In this document: one piece after another, positions 26,982 to 35,205 of the stretch
How positions within the stretch are numbered: the stretch's first letter is position 1
How the letters are laid out: the number at the start of each line of letters is the position of its first letter
Assembly: GCF_000017265.1 (NCBI RefSeq)
Contig: NC_011144.1
Location: forward strand, 3,202,001-3,266,000
Direction: 5' to 3'
DNA: 64,000 nucleotides
DNA from: Phenylobacterium zucineum HLK1
Lineage (GTDB): Bacteria; Pseudomonadota; Alphaproteobacteria; Caulobacterales; Caulobacteraceae
Program-made: the position numbers and the translations under genes
Notes under the pieces: generated by a model
Told to the model about the DNA's origin: nothing
The model's database searches: none
The model's input: the letters and a program-made list of their open reading frames with translations, nothing else

Positions 26982-27797
26982 CTATTCAAGCTGCACGTCG
27001 CGGGCCGCTTCCCACGACTGCTGCTCCTCGTGCGCCCGGAGCCCCTTGCGGACGAGGCAGTCCCAGACCTCCTCGGCAGTCTCAGCGAACTCGAACAGCT
27101 CGAGGTCGCCCGGCGAGATCATGCCGGCGTCGGCGAGCGCCCGGAAGTTGATCGCCCCCTCCCAGTACCCCCGGTCGAACAGCACGATGGGGATCGGCGG
27201 CGACTTGCCGGTCTGGCGCAGGGTCAGGATCTCGAACAGCTCGTCGAACGTGCCGAACCCGCCGGGGAAGATCACCAGCGCGTTGGCCCGCATCGCCAGG
27301 TGCATCTTGCGCATGGCGAAGTAGTGGAAGCGGAAGGTCAGCTCGGGCGTGGACCAGGCGTTGGGCGCCTGCTCGTGCGGCAGGGTGATGTTGAGGCCGA
27401 TGGAGGGCGCGCCCACGTCGGCCGCCCCGCGGTTGGCGGCCTCCATGATCCCCGGGCCGCCGCCGGTGCAGATGACGTTGTGCCGCTCGCGCCGGGCCGA
27501 CAGGTGGGCTCCGCCGCGCTGCGAGGCGATGGCGCCGAACTTCCGGGCCTCGGCGTACCAGCGCGGGTGCGGATCCGGCCCGTCCTCGCGGATGCGCGCG
27601 CTGCCGAACACCACGATGGTGGAGCACACGCCCCAGGCCTTCATCGCCTCGTCGGCCTTGGCGAACTCCAGCAGGAAGCGGACGCCCCGCATCGATTCGC
27701 CCAGCAGGAAGTCCTGGTCCAGGGCCGCCAGCCGGTAGGTGGGCGAGGCCATCTGCGCGCCGTTCGGCCCTCCGCCGGACTTCGGGGAATCGCTCAT
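26982..27797 (-). CDS. LOG family protein (TIGR00730, cytokinin riboside phosphohydrolase-like)
   Basis: A 271-residue member of the LOG/lysine-decarboxylase-like family, which hydrolyses nucleoside 5'-monophosphates at the N-glycosidic bond. The signature PGGFGTFDELFE is intact, as are GGGPGIMEAANRGA and FRFHYFAMRKMHLA. It is longer than the roughly 190-residue short type, with N-terminal (about 50 residues) and C-terminal extensions, matching the long bacterial type. Divergent from ompW. Its cellular role in bacteria is not settled. Confidence 0.85.
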   Translation of the reverse strand: MSDSPKSGGGPNGAQMASPTYRLAALDQDFLLGESMRGVRFLLEFAKADEAMKAWGVCSTIVVFGSARIREDGPDPHPRWYAEARKFGAIASQRGGAHLSARRERHNVICTGGGPGIMEAANRGAADVGAPSIGLNITLPHEQAPNAWSTPELTFRFHYFAMRKMHLAMRANALVIFPGGFGTFDELFEILTLRQTGKSPPIPIVLFDRGYWEGAINFRALADAGMISPGDLELFEFAETAEEVWDCLVRKGLRAHEEQQSWEAARDVQLE

Positions 27798-27813
27798 CTG
27801 GCCTCCGTGCTCA

Positions 27814-27827
27814 TTGCGGCAGATCAA
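27814..27827 (+). promoter_or_regulatory. Degenerate FixK/Fnr-like box upstream of ompW
   Basis: TTGCG-GCAG-ATCAA has an intact right half-site and one mismatch in the TTGA half. The -41.5 start would be 27862, a 42-base leader for ompW, longer than for the other boxes. Confidence 0.35.
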
Positions 27828-27903
27828 GGTCGCGCTTTGCTGCGCCTGCGAAACAGGCCGCCGTCGCGGACGCCAAGAGCCGCCAACTCCTAAGGGGATA
27901 GAC

Positions 27904-28551
27904 ATGTACACCAAGACGATCGCGCTCGCCGTGGGCGCGGGTCTGCTGCTGGCCGGCGCGGCCCAGGCGCAGGACTTCCAGCCCAAGACCGCGGGCACGC
28001 TCATGCTGAACACCCGCGCCACCGTGGTGGCCCCCGACGCGGGCGACCCGATCACCACCCTGGCGGGCGCGGCCACCGGCCTGAAGGCCGAGGTGAGCGA
28101 CGACGTCATGCCGACCATCGGCCTGACCTACTTCTTCACCGACAACGTCGCCGTCGAGGTGATCGCCGGCACGACCAAGCACACCATCCGCGCCAAGGGC
28201 GGGGCCACGGACGTGAAGGTGCAGGAGACCTGGGTGCTGCCGCCGGTCGTGTCGCTGCAGTACCACTTCATGCCCGACCAGAAGGTCAGCCCCTACGTCG
28301 GCGCGGGCCTGAACTACATGCTGTTCTACAGCGAGAAGGACTACAACGGCTTCGGCCTGAAGGTGGACGACGGCTTCGGCTACGCGCTGCAGGCCGGCGT
28401 CGACGTGGCCCTGCAGGGCAAGCTGAGCGCCAACCTGGACGTCAAGAAGGTGTTCTTCGAGACCGACGCCACCGACCGCTTCAACGGCGTGAAGTCCAAG
28501 GTGAACCTGGACCCGTGGGTCGTCTCGGCGGGCCTCGGCTACAAGTTCTAA
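27904..28551 (+). CDS. ompW: OmpW-family outer-membrane beta-barrel protein
   Basis: A 215-residue small porin. The signal peptide MYTKTIALAVGAGLLLAGAA is cut after AQA. The mature part alternates beta strands as in OmpW, with the PTIGLTYFFTDNVAVEVIAG strand, the PPVVSLQYHFMP block and a final GLGYKF ending in the aromatic C-terminus expected for BAM-dependent insertion. AGGGG precedes the ATG. OmpW is Fnr-controlled in enterobacteria, in line with the weak box upstream. Two hairpins follow the gene. Confidence 0.92.
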   Translation: MYTKTIALAVGAGLLLAGAAQAQDFQPKTAGTLMLNTRATVVAPDAGDPITTLAGAATGLKAEVSDDVMPTIGLTYFFTDNVAVEVIAGTTKHTIRAKGGATDVKVQETWVLPPVVSLQYHFMPDQKVSPYVGAGLNYMLFYSEKDYNGFGLKVDDGFGYALQAGVDVALQGKLSANLDVKKVFFETDATDRFNGVKSKVNLDPWVVSAGLGYKF

Positions 28552-28562
28552 GCCCCGATTCC

Positions 28563-28618
28563 AAGCCACGGGCTTCGAACGGCTTTTTCGGGGGCGGACG
28601 GCGACGTCCGCCCCTCTT
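28563..28618 (+). terminator. Tandem hairpin terminators after ompW
   Basis: AAGCC/GGCTT stem ending in TTTTT (28563-28588), then a perfect 9-bp stem GGGGCGGAC/GTCCGCCCC with loop GGCGAC (28591-28614) followed by TCTTG. Confidence 0.7.
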
Positions 28619-28621
28619 GCG

Positions 28622-28635
28622 TTGACCGCCGTCAA
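28622..28635 (+). promoter_or_regulatory. FixK/Fnr box, perfectly symmetric (TTGAC-CGCC-GTCAA)
   Basis: Exact inverted repeat. The -41.5 transcription start falls exactly on the A of the ATG at 28670, predicting a leaderless mRNA. Confidence 0.7.
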
Positions 28636-28669
28636 CGCGCCCCGGCGCGGGCCGCGCTAGTCGTTCCGC

Positions 28670-28846
28670 ATGCAGACCTACGAGCTCTATCTGGAAGACG
28701 ACAAGGGCCGGCGCCGGTTCGAGCCGCTGGCCTGCGAGACCGCCAAGGACGTCCTGCCCAAGGTGCGCCTGCTGCTCGCCGAACAGGACCTCTCGGCCGT
28801 CGAGGTGCGGCTGGCCGGCCAGCACCTCTTCACGCTCGCGCGCTGA
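28670..28846 (+). CDS. 58-residue small protein of unknown function under a FixK box
   Basis: A 58-residue soluble protein opening MQTYELYLEDDKGRRRFEPL and ending with an ALxVR-AGQHLFTL-type strand; it looks like a small beta-alpha-beta domain without cysteines or membrane spans. No ribosome-binding site is visible upstream, and the FixK box lies at the distance that would start the mRNA at the ATG itself. I do not recognise the family; the coding call rests on codon use, a clean frame and the promoter geometry. Confidence 0.65.
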   Translation: MQTYELYLEDDKGRRRFEPLACETAKDVLPKVRLLLAEQDLSAVEVRLAGQHLFTLAR

Positions 28847-28963
28847 AGGCTCGCCTTCGCGCCCCGTCTGGGGTATGGAGGCCCGTCCGGCCGGAGCGGC
28901 TCCGCTTCAGGCCGGCGCAAGCGAAGCGTGGACGACGTGACCGAACTGCTCCGCCAGAGCCGT

Positions 28964-29083
28964 ATGGACGCGCCCCAGAGCCTGAACCAGGGCCGGGCGC
29001 ACGCGCCCGCGCGCCTCGCCAAAACCATTATGATGATCATTACCCCCGCCCATCCGGGAACGGGGCGATCGCGCTTGGACTGA
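28964..29083 (+). CDS. Candidate attenuator leader peptide (Thr-Ile-Met-Met-Ile-Ile-Thr run)
   Basis: A 39-codon reading frame whose codons 21-27 read ACC ATT ATG ATG ATC ATT ACC, a dense run of aspartate-family amino acids, followed by PAHPGTGRSRLD and a TGA inside the regulatory stem region. An in-frame GTG at 28928 is an alternative start. The peptide resembles ilv/thr-type leaders in layout. Its role would be to stall ribosomes when Ile, Met or Thr tRNA is uncharged, thereby freeing the antiterminator segment just downstream. Rest of the 28847-29201 gap: this leader, the terminator and, presumably, its promoter. Confidence 0.6.
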   Translation: MDAPQSLNQGRAHAPARLAKTIMMIITPAHPGTGRSRLD

Positions 29084-29150
29084 AACCCCAACGGATCGCC
29101 GAAGGTCTTCGCCAAAAGACCCCGCTCCCACCAAAGGAGCGGGGTTTTTT
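29057..29150 (+). promoter_or_regulatory. Transcription attenuator: antiterminator and intrinsic terminator
   Basis: Terminator: perfect 9-bp stem CCCCGCTCC/GGAGCGGGG (29120-29144) with loop CACCAAA and six T. Competing antiterminator: GGAACGGGG at 29057-29065 can pair with 8 of the 9 bases of the terminator's 5' arm. An additional GGTCTT/AAGACC hairpin (29104-29121) overlaps the terminator by two bases. The antiterminator segment begins 12 bases after the Ile/Met/Thr codons, the spacing needed for ribosome-stalling control. Confidence 0.65.
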
Positions 29151-29201
29151 GTTGCGCCTGGCCCAAAGGCGGTCCGTCCGAACCTCAGGAAAGGACCTCC
29201 T

Positions 29202-29510
29202 ATGCCCTCCGCCGACCACCTCGCAGCCGCCGTGGGCGAATTCGCCCGGCGGCTCGCCCGCGAGGACCTGCTCGCCGCCACCGCCCGCCTGCAGGCCACC
29301 GTCCAGGGTTCGGCCTCGATCGAGCCCCTGCTGCGCCTGGAGGCGGCGCTGACCGAGAGCTGGCCGCAGGACCGGCCGCTGCCGACGCACGAGATCGTCT
29401 GGGGCCTGCCCGCCGCCCGGCCCGACGGCCCGCCCGCGGTCGTGGTCGCCGCCTACGACGCCGACGGACGCCTGCTGCTCCAGCTCGAGCGCGAGACCCG
29501 TCATGTATGA
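29202..29510 (+). CDS. 102-residue protein of unknown function, first gene of the attenuated operon
   Basis: Unrecognised. The N-terminal half is helical and alanine/arginine-rich (AAAVGEFARRLAREDLLAAT). The second half looks like beta strands with proline turns (PAVVVAAYDADGRLLLQLER). No cysteine, signal peptide or membrane span is seen. AAAGGACC upstream serves as ribosome site. It overlaps the next gene by 8 bases, so the two are coupled and presumably work together. Control by the upstream Ile/Met/Thr-type attenuator points to amino-acid metabolism, but no enzymatic motif is visible. Confidence 0.7.
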   Translation: MPSADHLAAAVGEFARRLAREDLLAATARLQATVQGSASIEPLLRLEAALTESWPQDRPLPTHEIVWGLPAARPDGPPAVVVAAYDADGRLLLQLERETRHV

Positions 29511-29814
29511 CCCGCTCAAATGGCCGCAGGCGGCGGCCGAGGTCGAGCTGGCGCCCGCGACGCCCCGCCGCCACCTGTTCCTGGTCGAGGCCGCCGACGC
29601 CCCGGACACCCTGGCGAAGCTTTTGACGCCCTTCGTCGTCGCCGGGGCCCGGCTCGCCCAGGTGGACTACCGCGCCAGGGACGGCCTGGCCGCGGTGCGG
29701 CTGGAGGTGGCCGAGGTGGACGCCGCCGCCGCCGAGCTGATCCGCCGCCGGCTCGCGGGCTTTCCGATCGTGCGCCAGGCAGGTCTCGGCTGGCGCGCCG
29801 AATCCAGGCTCTAG
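29503..29814 (+). CDS. ACT-domain-like small protein (IlvM/IlvN-like)
   Basis: A 103-residue protein that I read as one ACT-like fold. A first strand HLFLVEAADAPDTLAKLL is followed by a helix, then AGARLAQVDYRARDGLAAVR and a closing VDAAAAELIRRRLAGFPIV. The order and spacing resemble the small regulatory subunit IlvM of acetolactate synthase, although identity by eye is low. No catalytic acetolactate-synthase subunit lies nearby. Coupled to the preceding gene by an 8-base overlap. It could be an orphan amino-acid-sensing protein or a remnant of an ilv operon. Confidence 0.6.
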   Translation: MYDPLKWPQAAAEVELAPATPRRHLFLVEAADAPDTLAKLLTPFVVAGARLAQVDYRARDGLAAVRLEVAEVDAAAAELIRRRLAGFPIVRQAGLGWRAESRL

Positions 29815-29872
29815 ATCGGAGGTCGGAGCGCGCACGAGCGGCGAAACCGCTCGGGCCTTCGCCTACGCGCTC

Positions 29873-29886
29873 TAGACGAAGGTCGA
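29873..29886. promoter_or_regulatory. Palindrome TAGAC-GAAG-GTCGA upstream of the MHS transporter
   Basis: Near match to the perfect TAGAC-N4-GTCTA palindrome between the LuxR regulator and the porin at 35934-35947; likely bound by the same regulator. A related CTCTAGATCGGAGGTCG sequence lies 60 bases upstream. Confidence 0.4.
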
Positions 29887-29993
29887 TCTCGCACGGGCAA
29901 GGCCAAGCGTGCAGGGTTCGGCTTTGAGGGCGGAGGGGGGACCTCCGTCGGCATGGCGGCCGTCCGCAAGCGACGGCGCCCTGGGAGGAGCCT

Positions 29994-31667
29994 ATGTCCA
30001 ACGCGACCTATCCCGCGTCGGCGGCCGGCGACGAACACACGGTCGATCGGGACGATCGGCTGGTGATCGGCGCCTCGTCCGTCGGCACGGTCTTCGAGTG
30101 GTACGACTTCTATCTGTACGGATCGCTCGCCAGCTACATCACCACCCACTTCTTCTCCGGCGTGAACGAGACCACGGGCTACATCTTCGCCCTGATGGCC
30201 TTCGCCGCCGGCTTCGCCGTCCGGCCCTTCGGGGCGCTGGTGTTCGGCCGTCTGGGCGACCTGTGGGGCCGCAAGAACACCTTCCTCGTGACCATGCTGC
30301 TGATGGGCCTGTCGACCTTCGCGGTGGGCCTCTTGCCCTCGTACGCCCAGATCGGCGTCGCAGCGCCCGCCATCCTGATCGGCCTGCGGCTGCTGCAGGG
30401 CCTGGCGCTCGGCGGCGAGTACGGCGGGGCCGCGACCTACGTCGCCGAGCACGCGCCGCACGGCAAGCGCGGCCTCTACACCAGCTGGATCCAGACGACC
30501 GCCACCATGGGCCTGTTCATGAGCCTGGCGATCATCCTGGCCACGCGCACCGGCATGGGCGAGGAGGCGTTCGCCGACTGGGGCTGGCGCGTGCCGTTCC
30601 TGGTCTCGATCTTCCTGCTGGCCGTCTCGATGTGGATCCGGCTGAAGCTGCAGGAGAGCCCCGCGTTCCAGCGCATGAAGGCCGAGGGCAAGGGCACCAC
30701 CCAGCCCCTCAAGGAGAGCTTCGCCCGCTGGGGGAACCTGAAGATCGTCGTCCTGGCGCTGGTGGGCCTGACCGCCGGCCAGGCCGTGGTCTGGTACACC
30801 GGCCAGTTCTACGCCCTGTTCTTCCTCGAGAAGATGCTGAAGGTCGACGGGGCGCTGACCAACACCCTAGTGGCCCTGGCGCTGCTGATCGGCACGCCGT
30901 TCTTCATCTTCTTCGGCTGGCTGTCCGACAAGATCGGGCGGAAGAAGATCATCATGGCCGGCTGCCTGATCGCGGCCCTGACCTACTTCCCGCTGTTCAA
31001 GGCGCTGACCTGGGCCGCGAACCCGGACCTCGCCCGCGCCGCGGCCACCAGCCCGGTGACGGTCGTCGCCGACCCGGCCGACTGCTCGGTCCAGTTCGAC
31101 CCCGTCGGCAAGACGGTGTTCAACAAGAGCTGCGACATCGCCAAGTCGTACTTGGCCAAGGCCGGCGTCACCTACCAGAACGAGGCGGCCCCGGCCGGCT
31201 CGATCGCCCAGGTGCGGGTCGGCGACGAAGTCATCGCCTCGTTCCGGGGCGAGGCCCTGCCCAAGGCCGATTTCGCGGCCCAGAAAGGCGCCTGGGAAAA
31301 GAACATGGGCGCGGTGCTGAGCGCCGCGGGCTACCCGGCCAAGGCGGACTCCGCCAAGGTCAACAAGGTGGCCGTGGTCGGCATCCTGACCCTGCTCGTG
31401 ATCTACGTGACCATGGTCTACGGCCCGATCGCCGCCATGCTGGTGGAGCTGTTCCCCACCCGGATCCGCTACACCTCGATGAGCCTGCCCTACCACATCG
31501 GCAACGGCTGGTTCGGCGGCTTCCTGCCCACCACGGCGTTCGCCATGGTCGCGGCCACGGGCAACATCTACTACGGCCTCTGGTACCCGGTGGTGGTGGC
31601 CGCGGTCACCTTCGTGATCGGCGTGCTGTTCATCCGGGAGACCAAAGACGTCGACATCCACGCCTGA
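29994..31667 (+). CDS. MFS transporter, metabolite:H+ symporter (MHS) family
   Basis: A 557-residue, twelve-span symporter of the ShiA/KgtP/ProP group. Signatures are GTVFEWYDFYLYGSLA in the first span, FGRLGDLWGRKNTF in the loop 2-3 motif, and RLLQGLALGGEYGGAATYVAE. It is about 110 residues longer than usual: residues 341-455 form a polar insert with two cysteines (ADCSVQF, KSCDIAK) that should sit in the periplasm between helices 8 and 9. Beside the CrbS/CrbR-type and acs genes, it probably imports acetate, propionate or a related acid. Inferred substrate only. Confidence 0.88.
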   Translation: MSNATYPASAAGDEHTVDRDDRLVIGASSVGTVFEWYDFYLYGSLASYITTHFFSGVNETTGYIFALMAFAAGFAVRPFGALVFGRLGDLWGRKNTFLVTMLLMGLSTFAVGLLPSYAQIGVAAPAILIGLRLLQGLALGGEYGGAATYVAEHAPHGKRGLYTSWIQTTATMGLFMSLAIILATRTGMGEEAFADWGWRVPFLVSIFLLAVSMWIRLKLQESPAFQRMKAEGKGTTQPLKESFARWGNLKIVVLALVGLTAGQAVVWYTGQFYALFFLEKMLKVDGALTNTLVALALLIGTPFFIFFGWLSDKIGRKKIIMAGCLIAALTYFPLFKALTWAANPDLARAAATSPVTVVADPADCSVQFDPVGKTVFNKSCDIAKSYLAKAGVTYQNEAAPAGSIAQVRVGDEVIASFRGEALPKADFAAQKGAWEKNMGAVLSAAGYPAKADSAKVNKVAVVGILTLLVIYVTMVYGPIAAMLVELFPTRIRYTSMSLPYHIGNGWFGGFLPTTAFAMVAATGNIYYGLWYPVVVAAVTFVIGVLFIRETKDVDIHA

Positions 31668-31698
31668 GTAAGCCCGTCTTACCTCCCCTGAGGCGTGC

Positions 31699-31730
31699 GC
31701 GGGCGGCCGAAAGGCCGCCCGCAAGCTTTT
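31699..31730 (+). terminator. Intrinsic terminator after the MHS transporter
   Basis: Perfect 10-bp stem GCGGGCGGCC/GGCCGCCCGC with a GAAA tetraloop, followed by AAGCTTTTCT. Confidence 0.75.
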
Positions 31731-31803
31731 CTGCGACCTTCGTCGGCTTGCGGAACGGCCGCGGCGGGCGTCTGATCGGCCCCGTCGGGTAGGGAGGTCG
31801 CCG

Positions 31804-34800
31804 GTGAGCGCCTGGCTCGTCATCCTGGCGGTGGCCGTCTACATGGCCGCCCTTTTCCAGGTCGCCTGGCGGGGCGACCGCAACGCCGCGGCGCAGACCG
31901 ACGTCCGCCGCCGGGCGGTGACCTACGCCCTCTCCCTCGCCGTCTACTGCACCAGTTGGACCTACTTCGGCGCGGTGGGCACCGCCGCCCGCACCGGCTG
32001 GGAGTACGTGACCATCTATCTCGGCCCCGTCCTGGCCGTGACCCTGCTGTTCCCCCTGTGGCGGCGGGTGGCGGCCGCCGCCAAGCGCGGCAACGTCGGA
32101 TCGATCGCCGACTTCATCGCCGCCCGCTACGGCAAGAGCCGCCTGCTCGGCGGGCTGGCCGCCGTCGTCGCGGTCGCCGGCTCGCTGCCCTACATCGCCC
32201 TGCAGCTGAAGTCCCTGGCCACCGGCTGGGCGGCCATGACCCAGGGCGGCGCCGACAGCGCGCCGGCCGAGACGACCGTGCTGGCCATCGCCGTGGCCCT
32301 GGCCGGGTTCGCCATCCTGTTCGGCGCGCGGCGGGCCGACCTGACCGAGCACAACCGCGGCCTCGTCCACGCCATCGCCTTCGAGTCGGTGGTCAAGCTT
32401 GCCGCCCTGCTGGCCGCAGCGCTGCTGGCCATCGTGCTGATCCTGGGCTCGGACGTCTCCCCGGCCGCGGCGCTGGGGCCGCTGAACGGCCCGCCAACCT
32501 TCGACGCGCGATTCCTGGTGATGACGGTGCTCTCGGCGGCGGCGGTGTTCTGCCTGCCGCGCCAGTTCCACATGGGCTTCGTCGAGCTGGCGGACCTCGA
32601 CGACGCGCGCGAGGCGCGGCGCACCTTCACCCTGTACCTGATCCTCACCACCGCCGCCGTCGTGCCGATCGTGGCGGCCGGCGCCCTGCTGCCCCAGACC
32701 TACACCAATCCCGACCTGCTGGTGCTGGCCCTGCCGCTGGAGTTCGGGGCCGCGCCGCTGACGCTGTTCGTCTTCCTGGGCGGCTTCTCGGCGGCGACGG
32801 CCATGGTGATCGTGGAGACCGTCGCCCTGTCGGCCATGGTCTCCAACGAGCTGATCCTGCCGCTGGCCGCCAAGCGCCGCTGGCGCGAGGGCGCGCGGGC
32901 CGACTTCGCGCGGCTGATCCTGTTCGTGCGCCGTGTGGCGATCGTCGGCGTGCTGTTCCTGGCCTGGCTCTACTTCCGCGCCATGGACCGCTCCGAGGCG
33001 CTGGCGGCCATCGGCCTGACCGCCTTCGCGGCCCTGGCCCAACTCGCCCCGGCGCTGGTGGGCGCCGTGCTGTGGAAGCGCGGCACGGCGGCCGGCGCCC
33101 TGGCCGGCCTCTCCGCCGGCTTCGCCTGCTGGATCTACAGCATCGCCCTGCCCCAACTCGGCTTCATCGAGCCGCCCGCCTGGATGGGCCGCGGCGATCC
33201 GCTGGTGGTGGGCGTGCTCTGGAGCCTGAGCCTCAACATCGGCCTGTTCATCGGCGTCTCGCTGCTCACCCGGCCGCGGCTGATCGAACGCATCCAGGCC
33301 GCCACCTTCGTCGAGGACGCCGAGCCGCTGGCCGAAGGGCCCAGCCATGCGCTCAGCGCCCAGGTCGGCGACCTGCGCGACCTGATGGCCCGGTTCATGG
33401 GCGAGGCCGCCGCCCGCCGCAGCTTCGCCGACCTCTCGCGCGAGCTGGGCCGGCCGCTGCGCGACCACGATCCCGTCACCCCCGCCGTGGCCCGGGCCAT
33501 CGAGCGCCGCCTCGCCGGGGCGGTGGGCGCGACCTCGGCCCGGGGGGTCATCGCCGCGGCCCTGTCCGAAGGCGCCCGCGGCCCCGACGACGTCACCCGC
33601 CTGCTGGACGAGGCCGCCCAGGCCGTCCAGTTCAACCGCGAGCTGCTGCAGGCCACCCTCGACAACATGAGCCAGGCGGTGAGCGTGGTGGACGCCGACC
33701 TGCGGCTGATCGCCTGGAACGCGCCCTACCTGAAGCTCTTCCATTTCCCCCAGGGCTTCATCCACGTCGGCAAGCCGATCGCCGAGGTGATCCGCTGGAA
33801 CGCCGAGCGCGGCGAGTGCGGGCCCGGCGGGATCGAGGTGCATGTCGAGCGCCGCCTCCAGCACCTGAAGCGCCGCACCCGCCACACCTTCGAGCGCCTG
33901 CGCCCCGACGGCCGGATCGTGCGCTCGGTCGGCGCGCCCATGCCGGGCGGCGGCTATGTCACCACCTACACCGACATCACCGAGGACAAGCGCCGGCAGG
34001 CCTCGCTGGAGGAGGCGGCCCGGGCGCTCGAGGAGGCCAACGAGCGGCTGGAGGCCCGCGTCGCCGAGCGCACCCGCGAGCTCGCCGAGGCCACCGCCCG
34101 CGCCGAGGCCGCCACCGCCTCGAAGAGCCGGTTCCTGGCCGCCGCCAGCCACGACCTGCTGCAGCCGCTGCACGCCGCCCGGCTGTTCGTCGCCGCCCTG
34201 GGCGAGGAACTGAAGGACGGCGATCCCGATTCCCGCGCCCTGGCCCGCGACGCCGACCTCGCCATCGCCACCGCCGACCGCCTGCTGCGGGCGCTCCTGA
34301 ACCTGTCCAAGCTGGAGGCGGGCGGGGTGAAGCCCGAGCTGCGGCCGGTGTCGGCGGCGGCCCTGCTGCGCGACCTGGAGCGCGAGTTCGCCCCGCTGGC
34401 CGCCGAGAAGGGCCTGCGCCTGATCGTCCGGCCCTGCGACGCCTGGGTCCGCTCGGACCGCGACCTGCTGCGCTCGCTGCTGCAGAACCTGGTCAGCAAC
34501 GCCATCCGCTACACCGAGCGAGGCGGCGTGCTGGTGGGCGCCCGCCGGCAGGGCGGGACGCTGCGATTCGAGGTCTGGGACACCGGCCGCGGCATCCCCG
34601 AGGCCAGCCGCCCGACCATCTTCCGCGAGTTCATGCGGGTGGGGGGCGAAACGGAGCCGGGAATGGGCCTGGGCCTGGCCATCGTCGACCGGCTGGCCAA
34701 GCTGCTGGAGCATCCGGTGGCGTTCCGCTCCGAGGTGGGCCGCGGCAGCATGTTCTGGGTGGCGGCGCCGACCTGCGCGGCCGCCCTGCCCGAGCCCGCC

Positions 34801-35190
34801 CCCTCGCGGCCGCGCGCCGGCGCCCTGACCGGCCTGCGGGTCCTGTGCGTGGACAACGAGCAGAGCATCCTCGACAGCCTCAAGGCCCTGCTGCGCCGCT
34901 GGGGCGCCGAGGTGGACGTCGCCGCCTCGGCGGCCGAGATCGCCGCCCTTCCCGGCCTGTGGGACGCGGCCCTGGTCGACTACCACCTGCACGGCGGGGA
35001 GACGGGCCTGGACCTGATCTCTCGCTTCGGGCCCCAGCTCGGGCGGGCCGCCCTGGTGACCGCCGAGACCGACACCACCGTCCACGGCCGCGCCCGACGC
35101 CTGGGCGTGACGGTGATCGGCAAGCCGGTGCAGCCGGCCGCGCTCAAGGCCTTCCTGTCGCGCGCCCGCCAGGCCGCGGCGGCGGAGTAG
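31804..35190 (+). CDS. crbS: Transporter-linked hybrid histidine kinase, CrbS/MxtR type
   Basis: A 1128-residue protein. Residues 1 to about 510 form an SSS/SLC5-type transporter domain of roughly thirteen helices; a PAS-like domain (about 620-735) and a coiled linker precede a kinase with phospho-acceptor His783 (AASHDLLQPLHAAR), N-box LVSNAIRYTE and G-box DTGRGI. A receiver with Asp1059 (ALVDYHLHGGETG) ends the protein. This layout is that of CrbS/MxtR, which with CrbR/ErdR controls acs and acetate use in Vibrio and Pseudomonas. Starts at GTG. The neighbouring LuxR regulator, porin and acs genes support the assignment. Confidence 0.88.
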   Translation: MSAWLVILAVAVYMAALFQVAWRGDRNAAAQTDVRRRAVTYALSLAVYCTSWTYFGAVGTAARTGWEYVTIYLGPVLAVTLLFPLWRRVAAAAKRGNVGSIADFIAARYGKSRLLGGLAAVVAVAGSLPYIALQLKSLATGWAAMTQGGADSAPAETTVLAIAVALAGFAILFGARRADLTEHNRGLVHAIAFESVVKLAALLAAALLAIVLILGSDVSPAAALGPLNGPPTFDARFLVMTVLSAAAVFCLPRQFHMGFVELADLDDAREARRTFTLYLILTTAAVVPIVAAGALLPQTYTNPDLLVLALPLEFGAAPLTLFVFLGGFSAATAMVIVETVALSAMVSNELILPLAAKRRWREGARADFARLILFVRRVAIVGVLFLAWLYFRAMDRSEALAAIGLTAFAALAQLAPALVGAVLWKRGTAAGALAGLSAGFACWIYSIALPQLGFIEPPAWMGRGDPLVVGVLWSLSLNIGLFIGVSLLTRPRLIERIQAATFVEDAEPLAEGPSHALSAQVGDLRDLMARFMGEAAARRSFADLSRELGRPLRDHDPVTPAVARAIERRLAGAVGATSARGVIAAALSEGARGPDDVTRLLDEAAQAVQFNRELLQATLDNMSQAVSVVDADLRLIAWNAPYLKLFHFPQGFIHVGKPIAEVIRWNAERGECGPGGIEVHVERRLQHLKRRTRHTFERLRPDGRIVRSVGAPMPGGGYVTTYTDITEDKRRQASLEEAARALEEANERLEARVAERTRELAEATARAEAATASKSRFLAAASHDLLQPLHAARLFVAALGEELKDGDPDSRALARDADLAIATADRLLRALLNLSKLEAGGVKPELRPVSAAALLRDLEREFAPLAAEKGLRLIVRPCDAWVRSDRDLLRSLLQNLVSNAIRYTERGGVLVGARRQGGTLRFEVWDTGRGIPEASRPTIFREFMRVGGETEPGMGLGLAIVDRLAKLLEHPVAFRSEVGRGSMFWVAAPTCAAALPEPAPSRPRAGALTGLRVLCVDNEQSILDSLKALLRRWGAEVDVAASAAEIAALPGLWDAALVDYHLHGGETGLDLISRFGPQLGRAALVTAETDTTVHGRARRLGVTVIGKPVQPAALKAFLSRARQAAAAE

Positions 35191-35205
35191 GACGCGGGGC
35201 GGGCC

